A stretch of 64,000 nucleotides of DNA from Epiperipatus broadwayi (Eukaryota > Onychophora > Udeonychophora > Euonychophora > Peripatidae). The stretch is from NCBI GenBank assembly GCA_028023455.1, contig JAQFVV010000549.1, forward strand, positions 248,001 to 312,000, written 5' to 3'. The notes beneath the pieces were generated by a model. It worked only from the letters and a program-made list of their open reading frames with translations, was not told where the DNA came from and ran no database searches. Shown here piece by piece: positions 49,404-64,000 of the stretch; the stretch's first letter is position 1, and every line of letters begins with the position of its first letter. A program made the translations under genes and the position numbers.

Positions 49404-49983
49404 TCCGATCTGTCTGTTTCAATATTAGTCTTTCAGTCTCCTAGTTTGCACAAATAAAAGTAATTATACATAAAAGGAAAAAAATATCCAAGTACAAGTG
49501 CTGTAGCAGCAATTACATGTGTATATAAATCTTGTACGAATACATGACACACATATATGAATATTATTTAAATACAATAGTTACTTTGTTGGTTCACTAG
49601 GTCAACACTTATTATTCTAATGTTAGCTTAATTATATCTGATGGATTACATGTAGTAATTAGATTGAGATTAAACCCATAGACCCATATATAGATTTGGA
49701 GTGTCCAATATGATTGGAAGTTCATTAGTCGAAATGAATGTTCCATTACCTATGAATAGTATTTACAATTAATGAAAAACCACTCTTCAATCATAGTTTT
49801 GGTTATCAATGGTAGATTACATATAAAAATTAGAAAGGAGTCAAAAGCTATGTGTTTATAATTTCAAGAACTGTCAATATAAGTAGTGATTAAATGTTTG
49901 GCTAAATGGTCTAGAAAATTTGGTGGTCATTGGTTGTAAGTGTTGTTTCAGTTTTGGAAAAAGTTGACATTGTTTATTTGAAG

Positions 49984-50151
49984 TAAAAATTTCAACATTG
50001 GTGCATCAAGAGGCAATCGAGTAGTGTTTGTCGCATCTTTTAAATAAGTGATTACAAGGAGGTCCTCCGTAAAAATTCCAACATTGGTGCATCAAGAGGC
50101 AATCAAGTAGTGTTTGTCGCATCTTTTAAATAAGTGATTACAAGGAGGTCC
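49984..50151 (+). repeat. Direct duplication, 82 bp x 2
   Basis: 49984-50065 and 50070-50151 are copies with two differences (TTTC/TTCC near the start, ATCG/ATCA in the middle), separated by 4 bp. Much more alike than the decayed surroundings, so the duplication is recent. Confidence 0.93.
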
Positions 50152-50479
50152 AGAGAAAGACAATCATCTGATTGTGTATGTTATAGCAAAAAGTTAGACT
50201 GGATTTGCATTTCAGGAGTGACCATATATGTTGTATGTTTCAAGAATGCTGTTGAGTGTGGGAGTGCTTCACTTGTATATATCCAACACGATTTTCTGAT
50301 TACATGCTAGTGCAGAACAGATGTGAAATAGATTATGATGCCTTTTCACCTCTCTATGACACAATAGGAATAAAGGGTCAATTGCTAATATTTCTGCAAT
50401 ATTGGAGGAAATGGAATGTGCATATAAATTGTCTCAGGAGAAAGTCAAAATATGACCTTTTTTTAATCTATGGAGTAGC

Positions 50480-52258
50480 TAGCTGTCTGTTGTTTATTTC
50501 TAGCATTGGAGAGGGATAGCCAACAGATGGATTTCAATACTCCAGTAGATATATTTACCTATATTAAGTATTTGGTTGTAGATACTTTGTAATTGGCATA
50601 TGAGTGATAATGGGTATCCAGTGGATATCCTTTTGAGGGAGGTGGTCTGTCTGTTGATATTTAAATGCTGAAAAGCATATTATAATGTCATATAGATGAT
50701 TTATACTCTTTTGGATGTAAAAGACTCAGATGGAATGAAGGCCCAGTCTGTTTTGGGATAGTGAAAAACTAAGGTACTTAGCAGAGATTGAGATCATCTT
50801 TCTGTGTCATTGAAATTTGCAACAAAGTGAAAAAGTAGAGGAGTTAAAAGATTTGGCATTCTTGATAATAAGTAAATAGCATTTTTGTAATAACTAGTTG
50901 GTTGGAAAGGCAAATTTTTGAGCATAGTAAAATATATGTTTTGTATAGTGATGTGGTTATCCTTTCAGTATCATTTTAAAGTCTGTTTTGGATTTTCAGC
51001 CTCCTACCAATAGTTCCTAAATGAAAAGGAAAGCCAAGGGAGGCAGAAGATTGACCACGATAGATTTTGTATATATTATAGCTTGCCAGTGTAAAGAAAC
51101 CATTTAAGTTGAACTTGCATTTAAATTCTACAATGTAGTCAGTAAGTATTTCCTGTAGAATAGGTAAATGGTGATATCCATGTAGGCAATGCAGAGTATA
51201 TATAAACCAGTATGTGGAGTTTAAATGCCTGAAATGTTTTGTTAAATTTTGTTTATGAGAGGATTAATGTAAAACATGAATAATAAAATGTTGAGGGTGT
51301 TCACTATGGCACTGATTGGCTAAGTTCAAAGAAAGGTGATGCTCTTCCACTGAGAGTTACATGAATTTCTTAGCTCAGTAATATATTTGCACATGGGTAT
51401 AGAAGAGTAGGAAGTATTATTGTGGTTGCAAGCATATAATTTAAAATGGCAATTGGAACTAAATAAAAATCAGCTTTATTGTCAATTTGCACAGCCACTG
51501 GGGCATATTTTTTCTATTCTCAAAATAAGTTTAAAATTGTATTAAATAGCAGAACTGCTTGGACTGTCAATGAATCTTTCTTGCCATATTACATAGATTA
51601 CATTAGGAGTATGTGTGGTTCTATTTTCTTTTTTAGCACTAGCAGGTTTTTTTCATTGAATGGAATTAGAAAGATAGGGTATATATCTTGTATGTTGTAT
51701 AACTTTGTGATAGAAAATTTGCTAAGTTACTGATGTATGTAGTGGTGAAGTGACTGAGGTGATACAAAGACAAATTTGTAAATTACATGGTGCCCAAGAT
51801 GACTGTTTGATATTGTTGCAAGATGGTGAATGGAATCAGCAGTATTGAAGGGTGTATTTGACCCTGGCTGTCCAAGGCTGCTTTGGGTTTAATGACACTG
51901 TGTGTGTTGCAATTTGTTTAAAATATTTATAAATTGTCTCTAACATGTTATATCTGGCATTAACTACTCCATCAACTTCCAGGGCAAGAGGAATGCTAAT
52001 TATAGAGGAGTAGTCTAAAAACAATGGATAAATCCATGAGTCCATGTGTCTTGTTATGTCAGGCAGATTTTCTTTTTTTTGTTGCTAGGTATTCTTTCAG
52101 TGAATTGTGTATTGTTATACAAGTATGTATGTTTTTGAATGTGTGTAGCCATACTAAGGGTAGATCAAGACATTGTAATTTGCTGTACAGTTCTTTAAAT
52201 AAGGCTAGTAGTTTGGAGGATGGATGGATAGCATGTATAATGTGATTGATGTTAAAAT
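50480..52258 (-). pseudogene. Decayed LINE ORF2 (linker and reverse transcriptase), minus strand
   Basis: Same family as the LINE at 58.5-60.6 kb. On the minus strand, in order: linker LLALFKELYSKLQCLDLPLVW near 52190 (compare LDFLYSQYEKL in the 11.8-kb copy); RKKYAPVAVQIDNKA near 51490 (RT motif A region, compare RKKYSPVAVQIDIESAF); SASLGFPFHLGTIGRRLKIQN near 51025; ERITTSLYKTYILLCSKI; NQLVITKM; and STDRPPP near 50650. Stops and frameshifts are frequent and motif C was not found, so this copy is older than the 58.5-kb one. The Penelope pair starts at its upstream end, and I could not find the LINE continuing beyond it. Confidence 0.78.
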
Positions 52259-52380
52259 ATTTTTTTATTTATATATTAGACTATTTCCATCATCTAATGT
52301 AAGTATTAAATGCCTTCAGAAAAATTTAACCTTATTTAAATATTTCATATGCATTCAACTGTTAGTAATAGTTCACAACA

Positions 52381-52409
52381 TTTCAAGAGGTATTATTCTC
52401 TTCTTCAGG
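52381..52409 (-). other. Hammerhead-like hairpin, 52-kb pair left arm
   Basis: Minus strand: CCTGAAGA, stem AAGAG/CTCTT with loop AATAATAC, then GAAA. Both core halves CTGAAGA and GAAA are present in this copy. Confidence 0.5.
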
Positions 52410-52441
52410 TGTTTCGGCCTGACAAATGACAGTACTAGCAT

Positions 52442-52518
52442 GAGAATCAAATCTGGACCCTTAGATTCTTGAGTATTGAATTTTTAAATAACACTCTAAC
52501 CAACTGAGTCATCCTGCC
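52442..52518 (-). other. tRNA-like A/B-box block, 52-kb pair left arm
   Basis: Minus strand: GATGACTCAGTTGGTTAGAG (A box) and AGATTTGATTC (weak B box), at the same place as in other Penelope copies. Confidence 0.5.
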
Positions 52519-53049
52519 AAAGGCATCAGTCAATAAAAAATTCGTATTCTTATCTATGAAGTTCTTCCTGATTTCTCCACTTTTTTCTAAGAGAAAAGTT
52601 GATTAGTGGTTTCCATATATTACATTTGGTCACACTAGGTTGACTTGTGGGTATTTTTTATCATTGTCATGTGAACAACTTTTTTAAATTTTCTTCTTTG
52701 TACTTTTTCTTCACTATCCAATACTTTTGTATTTTCACATGTAAATGTGGAAGAATGTATATTGATGAGACCAGTTGTCCCATTGAAAAGTGATTTCATG
52801 AACACAAACTGATGATTAGAAAAGAGAAAACAGATGACCCTAAAGTAGCAGACCATGTATGTACCAATGGTAGAGAAAAAGAGATGTGAAAAAAAAATTT
52901 TTTTAAAGCTCCTTCAATGGTTAACTCCATAAGTGTGACTATACATAATGTATGGAAAACACTAATCAACTTTGCTCTTAGAAAAAAGTGGAGAAATTAG
53001 GAGGAATTTCATTGATAAGTATATGAAATTTCTACTGACTGTTGTCTTT

Positions 53050-53127
53050 GGCAGGATAGCTCAATTGTTTAGAGCTTTACTTTAAAATTTAACACTCAAG
53101 AATCTAAGGATCCAGGTTTGATTCCCA
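53050..53127 (+). other. tRNA-like A/B-box block, 52-kb pair right arm
   Basis: GGATAGCTCAATTGTTTAGAG (21 nt, A box; split as GGATAGCTCAATTG and TTTAGAG) and GGTTTGATTCCC (B box). The downstream hairpin near 53156-53186 is decayed (CTAAAGAGG ... CCTTTC). Confidence 0.5.
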
Positions 53128-53333
53128 TGTTAGTAATGTCACTGGTTAGTCCAGAAACACCTAAAGAGGTGAGAATACCTTTCTATATATACATTGTGCA
53201 TATATCAACCTGTGTGTTATTACTAACAAATGAATATATTTGTAATATTTAAATAAAGTTAATTTTTTCTAAAGACATTTGATACTTATATTAGATGATG
53301 GAAATAGTCCAATATATAAATACAACTAAAATA

Positions 53334-53576
53334 CTATTATCACACACCTTCAGAAAACATAAATTGCTAAACAGGATTGAGTGCCATGTTTTTAAGTTTA
53401 AATAACATGATGTATTTCTCTGAGTAGAAATATTCAGAGGTTTTGGCAGAATAATTGCTTTATGGAGACTAAGAATTGTTGTTTGTGTGGCATTTAAATC
53501 AAATGTAAGCATCTGGAGTAATATTCCAGTGGTGTAATATAACCATGAGCAGATTAGGATATATATATATATATAT
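53334..53576 (-). other. Possible continuation of minus-strand LINE relic
   Basis: Minus-strand frame 53291-53512 (73 residues) has no recognised motif; by position it could be the upstream part of the LINE at 50.5-52.3 kb. An (AT)n tract at 53560-53576 precedes the LTR-like block. Confidence 0.25.
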
Positions 53577-56278
53577 TGTAACAGTCAGAATCGTCTATCT
53601 CGCTAACGCACTGCAGAATTCAAACCCCAGACATGAAACTGAACATTCTAGGAGGGGTTGTCTTCTAGATATACTAAGTTCGAATCTAAAGCCCAAATTT
53701 CACAGCACCATCTACGTGACAACGCATCTGATGCCACTACTAATATGACCTTTGACGAGTGCCTGGTGGTCAGGAAGAAACAAAAGACTATACTAAAAGA
53801 AGTTTGGGTGGCTAATTAACGTCTATGGATTTACAAAAGAAATGCAGAAAATATATATATAGACCGAGACAGTGATAGGAATCAAATAAAATAAGAGATC
53901 AAATTTAGTTTTAAATAATTTCACAAAATTTATTTAAATAAATTATATATATAACGCCACTGTCTGCTTATATGAGACAGGGACACGTATTAGATAATTG
54001 TGGGCATTATATTTCAATAAATGACAAAAAGGTTTTAAAACAAAGTGATATATTCTATTCCTCGGGCTAATAGCATTATGATAATGTGCTTGACAAGATA
54101 GGAACATGTGTGAGGTGCTTTGAGCAATTATACAAGTTTAAGAAAATATTTGAAAATTAAGTGTTCTAAAATATTTATTGATTTCGAGAATAGCATGGAC
54201 TAAAGCTTACTAAGCAACAAAGTGGGAATGTGATCAAAGCATTTATTTGATAATAATATTAATAGAGTTGCATTGGGAGGTCAGTATTGCTGATAATGAA
54301 TTTATTAAAGTTGGAGGGTGTGATACGTTTAAGTCACGAATGCTTTGTAAAATAAATATAAAATAAAACAATAATGGAATATTTGGAATGATTATGGAGG
54401 GCATATCACCGCTAACCCATAGGAAAGTATTTTATGAACAGCCGAAACTTAGCAACTGTGTGATGATTGCGTTTAATTCCCAGGGGTGTCATTTGGAAAC
54501 ATACTCTGCCTGGAAATCGCAAAAAGGGTGAAGAGAACGGCTTTAGCCGTGTAAAGAATCCTTGGAAAAATAAAGCAAAGCGGTCTCAACAACCAATTCA
54601 TTTACCAGCAATACGAGACGAGTGTATACAAAACATACTGAATGGGTTTTACTTGGATTAAGAGAAATGCCCAATCAAATTCCCAGAAATTCATTTAAAA
54701 GGGTCCACACATTCTCGACGTCAATGATGAACTTTGTAATTAAAGTAGAACACGGTAATTAAAATAGGAAAATGCATTCTTGCAGGTTTGAAAAGTAAGT
54801 ATAGATTTATATACGCAATCATGCATTAGGGGACACATTTAATCATTGACCTCGCACATACTCTTATATTAGATTAAAATCAATAACATGTAGATTTTAA
54901 ACTATGTGATTATATTATATTAAAGAAAAGAATCGCCCTCGAACGAGTGATTTGCAAGATAATAAAATTGGAAAATTATAAATTTAAAATATGCCTTAAT
55001 AGCGGCGTCTTATTTTCAATAAAGGGAATAGTTCACTCGGTCAAAGACGATTCTGACACATTGTCATAATAAAATAAAAGAAAGCTTTATAAATAGAAAA
55101 TATTAACCCAAGGATAGAGCAAAATGGTTGATTATATTTGAACACTTTAAAGAAGTACATAATAAAGTTATGTGAAATAAAAGAAAAACAATTTAGAATA
55201 GCTATAGCATGTTAGTTAGGATTCACAAGAGCTCTTGGGTTAATTTAGGGTTACCTCTGGAGAAGCATTTTTAGGCAGATTGATGGTCGGCATGTTTTTA
55301 TATAATTTAACAGCAAAATCTGGAAATGTTCATATTTTGACAGCAGCAGCAGCAGTTCTGGGGTTCCCTGTGTGATAACTTCCGATTGTCTATGGCAGCA
55401 GATGACCATTCTGGAGAGAAATAGCCTTCTTGCACTCTACTCTGTCATGTCAAGATTTACAAATTACTAGAATAGAACTCAGAATGATTTCTCTTAGAAA
55501 CATTAGAAAAAAACTGGAGAACAAAAGAAAACCCTTCTTTTTATAGTAGATGTTAACAATAGAACTGCCCTGGAGCATTACAAAAATATATCAGACTTAT
55601 CAGCTGTAATTAAATCTATCCCAATGTCTAAAGGAATTCAACATTAATTAATTTCTTTTGTCAATTTCCCTGTCGACATTCGGATTACAAACTAGATTTA
55701 ATTAAAAATTACTTTTATTAATTAAAGAAAACCTTAAGTGGAAATCTGCTGTTTTTAGATAAAACTTATATAATATTAGCTAATTAAACTATTGTCCCTC
55801 ATTTATTTTAAAGAAATATTTGGAATGACTTTTATTAAATTAAACGAAAATTATTTTACTTTTAACTTGCAATATTTGAATCTATTTACTAAATGAATTT
55901 TATTTTAAATCAAAATATATTACAACGGTAATATATTTGTAAATAGATTCAAACAAAATAACTTTAACAATTTATAATTTTGATATATTTTAAAATGCAT
56001 ACCATAGTGTGGGCGCAATTACGACTTATATAACCTACTTTTTAATAAATCAAAATTATGTGAACATATACATAATCTATAATCTTTTATTTATTTGGGA
56101 ATAACTTATATATATAATACGAGCATTGTACTCGTGGTTTAAAATTAGGTGGGATTTTCGGTATATAAGCGTATTGCAGACACACTACTATAGATTGGGG
56201 TTCAAACTAAGGTATGAGGGTAGGAAATAGGTAAGAAAAGGTGAAACGAAGATCTGCAAAGCAGACCTTACTGTTTCA
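53577..56278 (-). mobile_element. LTR-like block bounded by (AT)n tracts
   Basis: Composition changes sharply at 53577 (TGTAACAGTCAGAATCG) after an (AT)n tract and again at 56278, where TTTCA meets (AT)n. On the minus strand it begins TGAAACAG and ends CTGTTACA, with TATAAAAAGAAGGG near 55540. An inner boundary is also possible: GACGATTCTGACACA ends at 55060 and is an inverted copy of the 53582 sequence, which would give a 1,484-bp LTR. No gag or pol is seen; the 64-residue frame at 54467-54661 has no motif. Same setting as 23478-24860. Confidence 0.4.
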
Positions 56279-56379
56279 ATATATATATATATTTATCATA
56301 AAGCTTGTAGAGGAATTGGCAATCCTCACTGTTTATATATATATATATATATTACTTTATGAAGAGGCAGGCTCAAGTT

Positions 56380-58130
56380 ATGACCAGGCCAGTACTCCCT
56401 GGTAGCAATGATTAATTCTTGGTGCAAACACATAAGCCTTGGGTGCTTATTTAGATGGTTGTATTAATTTGAGGATTTCCCAAAAGGCAAAGGATGTGTG
56501 TTTATGTAATTTGTATTCATTTGTTTAGCTGATGATTTTTTTGCACCCAAGTTCAAACCACAAACATTAAATACACTATTTTCAGATTTATATCAATGTA
56601 GGAGAAATTTGACTATTGAAGAAGGCTGTATCAAAGAGTGCTATTCTCAAGCCCTAAGTCTTAGGAATGGGTAATCAGTAGGGATTCAAATAAAAGATTT
56701 TCAAAGCTGTTGCCAATGGCAGCTATATTTTTTATAATATTACTTTCTTTGTATGAAGGATTGATGGTGGTGTGACTAGAAGACATTTCAAGATTGAGAT
56801 TCAGTTCTATATGTAAGTTGCAGGTTGGTGATTAAAAGTGACTATGACCTGGGCTGTAGTCCAAGAGTATTAAGTCATTTGATGAGTGGTTGGTTAAGTT
56901 GAGTTTTGAGCTAAGTGTTTTCAGTTTTTTGCTTTCATATTTTTTGTGGATGTCTGAGTGCCCTTTTGGTAGTACAGACTAAAAAGAGCATGCATTCCAA
57001 GGTATCCATAATGTCAATATTTATTTTATTAAATAGTCTTGAAGGCTGTATATAGAGTTAAAGATAAAAAGGGTCTGCTGGTTGTTTCTAATTAGTGCAA
57101 TTAAGTTTGTCTCATATTGTTTATCTAAGAGGAATGTGTGTTTAGTTAATATTGTAGTGCATGGTTTGGTGTTGGTACAATTAGGTATGATGGAAGTATG
57201 ATTATTTCAATCAGTAAGGAGGTCTATCAGTTGTAAATCTTAGTTTGTGGTTAAGAGGATTTTTAGAGATCATTTTTTGTGAATAATAGTTTTCAGTGGA
57301 GATATGGTTTTCATCTGGATACATGTGAGTGCATGATGACTCACTAGATTACATTGCAGACATTGAGCATTAGAGCAATTGACTGTCAATTGATGCTACT
57401 AAGAATAGCATTGTGGTATTATCCCTTTTACATAGAGGTGATGTGTGGAATCCTGGTGGTTATGGTGATAGAATCAATGTTTTATTGAATTTTACTTTCA
57501 ATTTCAAGTTATTGGCTGTAGATTGGAATGGGGAGGGACCTTTTAGGTAAGTAAGCTGTAGCTAAACCACCACTGCAAAAAACTCCATCAATTTTTCGAA
57601 GTCTTGTATGTTTTATCGCAGATATGTATTTTTTAAGAACCTGTTATGTAACCTGGTGTTGCACTTCATTAGTAACTAAAGCAAAATTGTTTATTGTTTT
57701 ACTGGGTTTTTACAATCATAGAAAACTGAAAATCTCATATAGTAATGCCTTTGGGAAGTGATATAGTTAACAATTAAAATCAATGGCAAATAAAACTATT
57801 GAATAATCAGTAAAGAATCATCAGAATATAGTGTAGAGATCTTTGGGAATAGATCTGTTGAACCTTTCATTAATCTTGTTTAATAGAGTAATTGTTTATG
57901 TAAGCAGAGAGGTCTGGGCTTTCTTCATTTGTCTTGATTTGATAAGACAAGGTTTTTAATATTTTGTAGGTAGATTTTTTGAATCTTGAGACTGACTTTA
58001 AAGCTGGAAAAATAATGTTGTTTATTGCAATTTTTAGTATTTTGGAGCTATTGGTGGAATTGATTGTAGAGCTTGTATTGGTGACAACCTCTTAAGCATG
58101 TGAATAATTGAATTTTTTGTTGAATTTTTA
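56380..58130 (-). pseudogene. Minus-strand retroelement-like relic, possible ORF1 region
   Basis: Minus strand is C-rich and broken coding pieces can be read (VFCSGGLATAYLPKRS near 57590; SRFKKSTYKILKTLSYQIK near 57970). Composition matches the minus-strand LINE copies nearby. No diagnostic motif, so the class is open. Confidence 0.3.
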
Positions 58131-58331
58131 ATGATCAACAAAAATGTATAAATAATAAATTGATATATAAACACATATGGAATTTTTTTTTATATATGAT
58201 GTACAATTATGTGCTTTTTTTAAATTAAAAAGTAAATCATCTCTTTTGGTGATGATTTTATGTAAGATTTGGGTGTTAGAATCTGATAACTTTTTGATGT
58301 TATGCAGACAATATCAAGGTTTGCTGCAAGA

Positions 58332-62339
<4,008 letters not shown>

Positions 62340-62408
62340 AACATATAATAACCACATTCCACTCTTTTTACACTTTGAAGCAAAATATATTTATTTATTA
62401 ATATTACA

Positions 62409-62438
62409 GTTTCGACTGTTCCTAGCAGTCTTCGTCAG
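62409..62438 (-). other. Hammerhead-like hairpin, left arm
   Basis: Minus strand: CTGACGA + A + GACTG-CTAGGAA-CAGTC + GAAAC. Both conserved core strands are exact, with one extra A before stem II compared with the standard core. Stems I and III are not obvious. Confidence 0.55.
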
Positions 62439-63536
62439 ATCTACAAAAATTTAAACATTATATTAATACAACCATATTTCATACATAGATCTATTAAATT
62501 TTTACAATTTTACCAACTTAATTATTACCATAAGTTTATTCATAAAACTTACTATTATATAACTTTAAAATCTACTTTACCCTTTATTTCTATTCTTAGT
62601 TATTATTATACTAATATTTATTCACCTTTTTTTTTCTTTTGCCATAATTTTATAATTTCAATGTAATATTATTATATTACTATATTCATAATTTAACCTT
62701 ATTTTACATATTACTTTATTCACAAATTTAACTTTATTTTACATTTCACCTATTATCCTAATTTTTAATTATTTTATTCCATTCCTTAATTCCATTTTAC
62801 CCATATTTTATTCCTGCCTCTTCCATTTAATTATCTCTTATAAAATTATTTTAATTATTTAATTCTTATATGTATTTTTATTTTATATCTTAACTTAATG
62901 TCTACTAAACTCTCACTGCTCTACTCCACCATTTTCTATTCCATAAATACTCTAATTTCTTTTAATCTATATACAGCTCCCTCTATTATCTATTATACAA
63001 ACTACTTATTAAAAGAAATTAGAGTATATTATCGGATAGAAAATGGTGGAGTAGAGCAATGAGAGTTTAGTAGACATTAAGGTAAGATATAAAATAAAAA
63101 TACATATAAGAATTAAATAATTAAAATAATTTTATAAGAGATAAGTAAATGGAAGAGGCAGGAATAAAATATGGGTAAAATGGAATTAAGGAATGGAATA
63201 AAATAATTAAAAATTAGGATAATAGGTGAAATGTAAAATAAAGTTAAATTTGTGAATAAAGTAATATGTAAAATAAGGTTAAATTATGAATATAGTAATA
63301 TAATAATATTACATTGAAATTATAAAATTATGGCAAAAGAAAAAAAAAGGTGAATAAATATTAGTATAATAATAACTAAGAATAGAAATAAAGGGTAAAG
63401 TAGATTTTAAAGTTATATAATAGTAAGTTTTATGAATAAACTTATGGTAATAATTAAGTTGGTAAAATTGTAAAAATTTAATAGATCTATGTATGAAATA
63501 TGGTTGTATTAATATAATGTTTAAATTTTTGTAGAT

Positions 63537-63566
63537 CTGACGAAGACTGCTAGGAACAGTCGAAAC
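63537..63566 (+). other. Hammerhead-like hairpin, right arm
   Basis: Plus-strand copy of 62409-62438, identical in sequence. Confidence 0.55.
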
Positions 63567-63636
63567 TGTAATATTAATAAATAAATATATTTTGATTCAA
63601 AGTGTAAAAAGAGTGGAATGTGGCTATTATATGTTA

Positions 63637-64000
63637 TATATTAGAAAAGCAAAAATAAAGAAGGAAAGAGGAAGAGAAGTTATTGAAGATTATGTCAGTG
63701 ATTGTTACTTAATAATATATAAATTTAAAATATTAGCTAAGCTATGGAAAAGATAAATCATAGATTTAGCATCAGTGAAAGTATATGCCTCCAATGGTAA
63801 AATTCTATGTTTAATCTAGGTAACCCAAGATTTTTACCTACAATAATGCTGAATTTCTAATAGATACTTATTAGCTTAGATGTAATATAGTGGATGTGAA
63901 CACAGATTTTCAAACTTCCTTTAGCTGTCCAATATATCCCATACAACTAATAAACATGACCACACACATGTGAAGAAGATATCCAATATACAAATTTCAT
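63637..64000. other. AT-rich sequence without recognisable feature
   Basis: Nothing recognised up to the window end. Confidence 0.5.

Larger units (their letters stand above)
48846..50170 (-). pseudogene. Minus-strand coding-like relic, possibly Penelope-type
   Basis: Minus-strand frame 48846-49073 reads MEKHHQLHHKSITTSFEPI, then TRIMYTERNNAKFKIKEAWHI. The stretch YTERN-K-KIKEAWHI is like the end of GIY-YIG domains in retroelements (LYTEK-KRKI-EA-I). Further upstream on the same strand only broken pieces remain. The 1.5-kb plus-strand frames here are shadows. Assignment is tentative; it could also be another retroelement C-terminus. Confidence 0.35.
52262..53333. mobile_element. Penelope-like element, second head-to-head pair
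   Basis: Left arm 52262-52741 (minus) and right arm 52742-53333 (plus) meet without a spacer. Left arm starts in ENTKVLDSEEKVQRRKFK, right arm slightly earlier in the protein at KCGRMYIDETSCPIEK, the GIY-YIG region, so the two copies are truncated at different points. Both run outward through the tRNA-like block and hairpin to AATAAA and the common end TGGACTATTTCCATCATCTAA. More truncated than the 13.6-kb pair. No intact protein. Confidence 0.87.
62340..63636. mobile_element. Near-identical 630-bp inverted repeat with outward hammerhead-like ends
   Basis: Left arm 62340-62966 and right arm 63008-63636, spacer 41 bp. Arms match almost base for base (isolated differences such as GTCAC/GGCTA-type changes near the ends and single bases inside). 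No coding in either arm. At each outward end: CTGACGAA, stem GACTG/CAGTC, loop CTAGGAA, GAAAC, then AATAAATAAATA. Layout equals that of the Penelope pairs, so I infer a non-autonomous relative, but the family is unproved. Confidence 0.85.

Noticed and set aside
54467-54661. 64-residue basic frame inside the LTR-like block
   Set aside because: Composition differs from the surroundings, but there is no Gag, zinc-knuckle or other motif, and the length is expected by chance.

Overview
The window is AT-rich eukaryotic DNA (roughly three quarters A+T by eye) with no recognisable host gene. Almost everything that can be identified is a transposable element: one Ty3/Gypsy LTR retrotransposon, two kinds of LINE, Penelope-like elements with a GIY-YIG nuclease region, hAT transposase relics, hAT MITEs, other inverted-repeat elements and simple repeats. 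There are no Shine-Dalgarno-led operons or other prokaryotic signs. This mix fits an AT-rich invertebrate animal. I cannot name the species or phylum from sequence alone.

Layout. 0.8-6.1 kb: a complete but mutated minus-strand Gypsy element with 682-bp LTRs and a 5-bp target duplication. 8.2-9.0 kb: a short LINE 3' end between two (AAT)n tracts. 9.5-13.6 kb: two decayed copies of a related LINE, the first split by a 233-bp MITE. 13.6-15.9 kb: two Penelope copies head to head. 18.9-22.6 kb: MITEs, a 307-bp hAT MITE with a perfect 8-bp target duplication, and a hAT transposase pseudogene. 22.7-25.1 kb: a long palindrome interrupted by an LTR-like insertion in an (AT)n tract. 25.2-32.5 kb: repeat copies, one split by a 797-bp DNA transposon, plus a Penelope fragment. 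32.4-41.1 kb: mostly anonymous AT-rich DNA with two hAT-related pieces and a tRNA-like sequence. 41.2-46.3 kb: a LINE with an SGNH-esterase-like ORF1 and an ORF2, itself interrupted by a 528-bp LINE fragment with a 14-bp target duplication. 47.3-47.7 kb: a degenerate minisatellite. 48.8-53.3 kb: minus-strand retroelement remains and a second Penelope head-to-head pair. 53.6-58.1 kb: an LTR-like block and a minus-strand coding-like relic. 58.3-60.8 kb: the best preserved LINE fragment (reverse transcriptase open and catalytically intact), flanked on both sides by (AAT)n. 62.3-63.6 kb: a nearly identical 630-bp inverted repeat.

The most interesting recurring theme is a set of head-to-head inverted pairs (13.6, 22.7, 52.3 and 62.3 kb). 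At their outward ends they carry a hairpin followed by GAAA, often preceded by CTGANGA as in a hammerhead ribozyme core, and then AATAAA. Two of the four have recognisable Penelope coding sequence; the other two do not and could be non-autonomous relatives. The Penelope copies also carry a tRNA-like A-box/B-box block just upstream of the hairpin. A second theme is a LINE family whose two clearest copies sit inside (AAT)n microsatellites. All functional statements are read by eye from motifs; no database or folding search was run.
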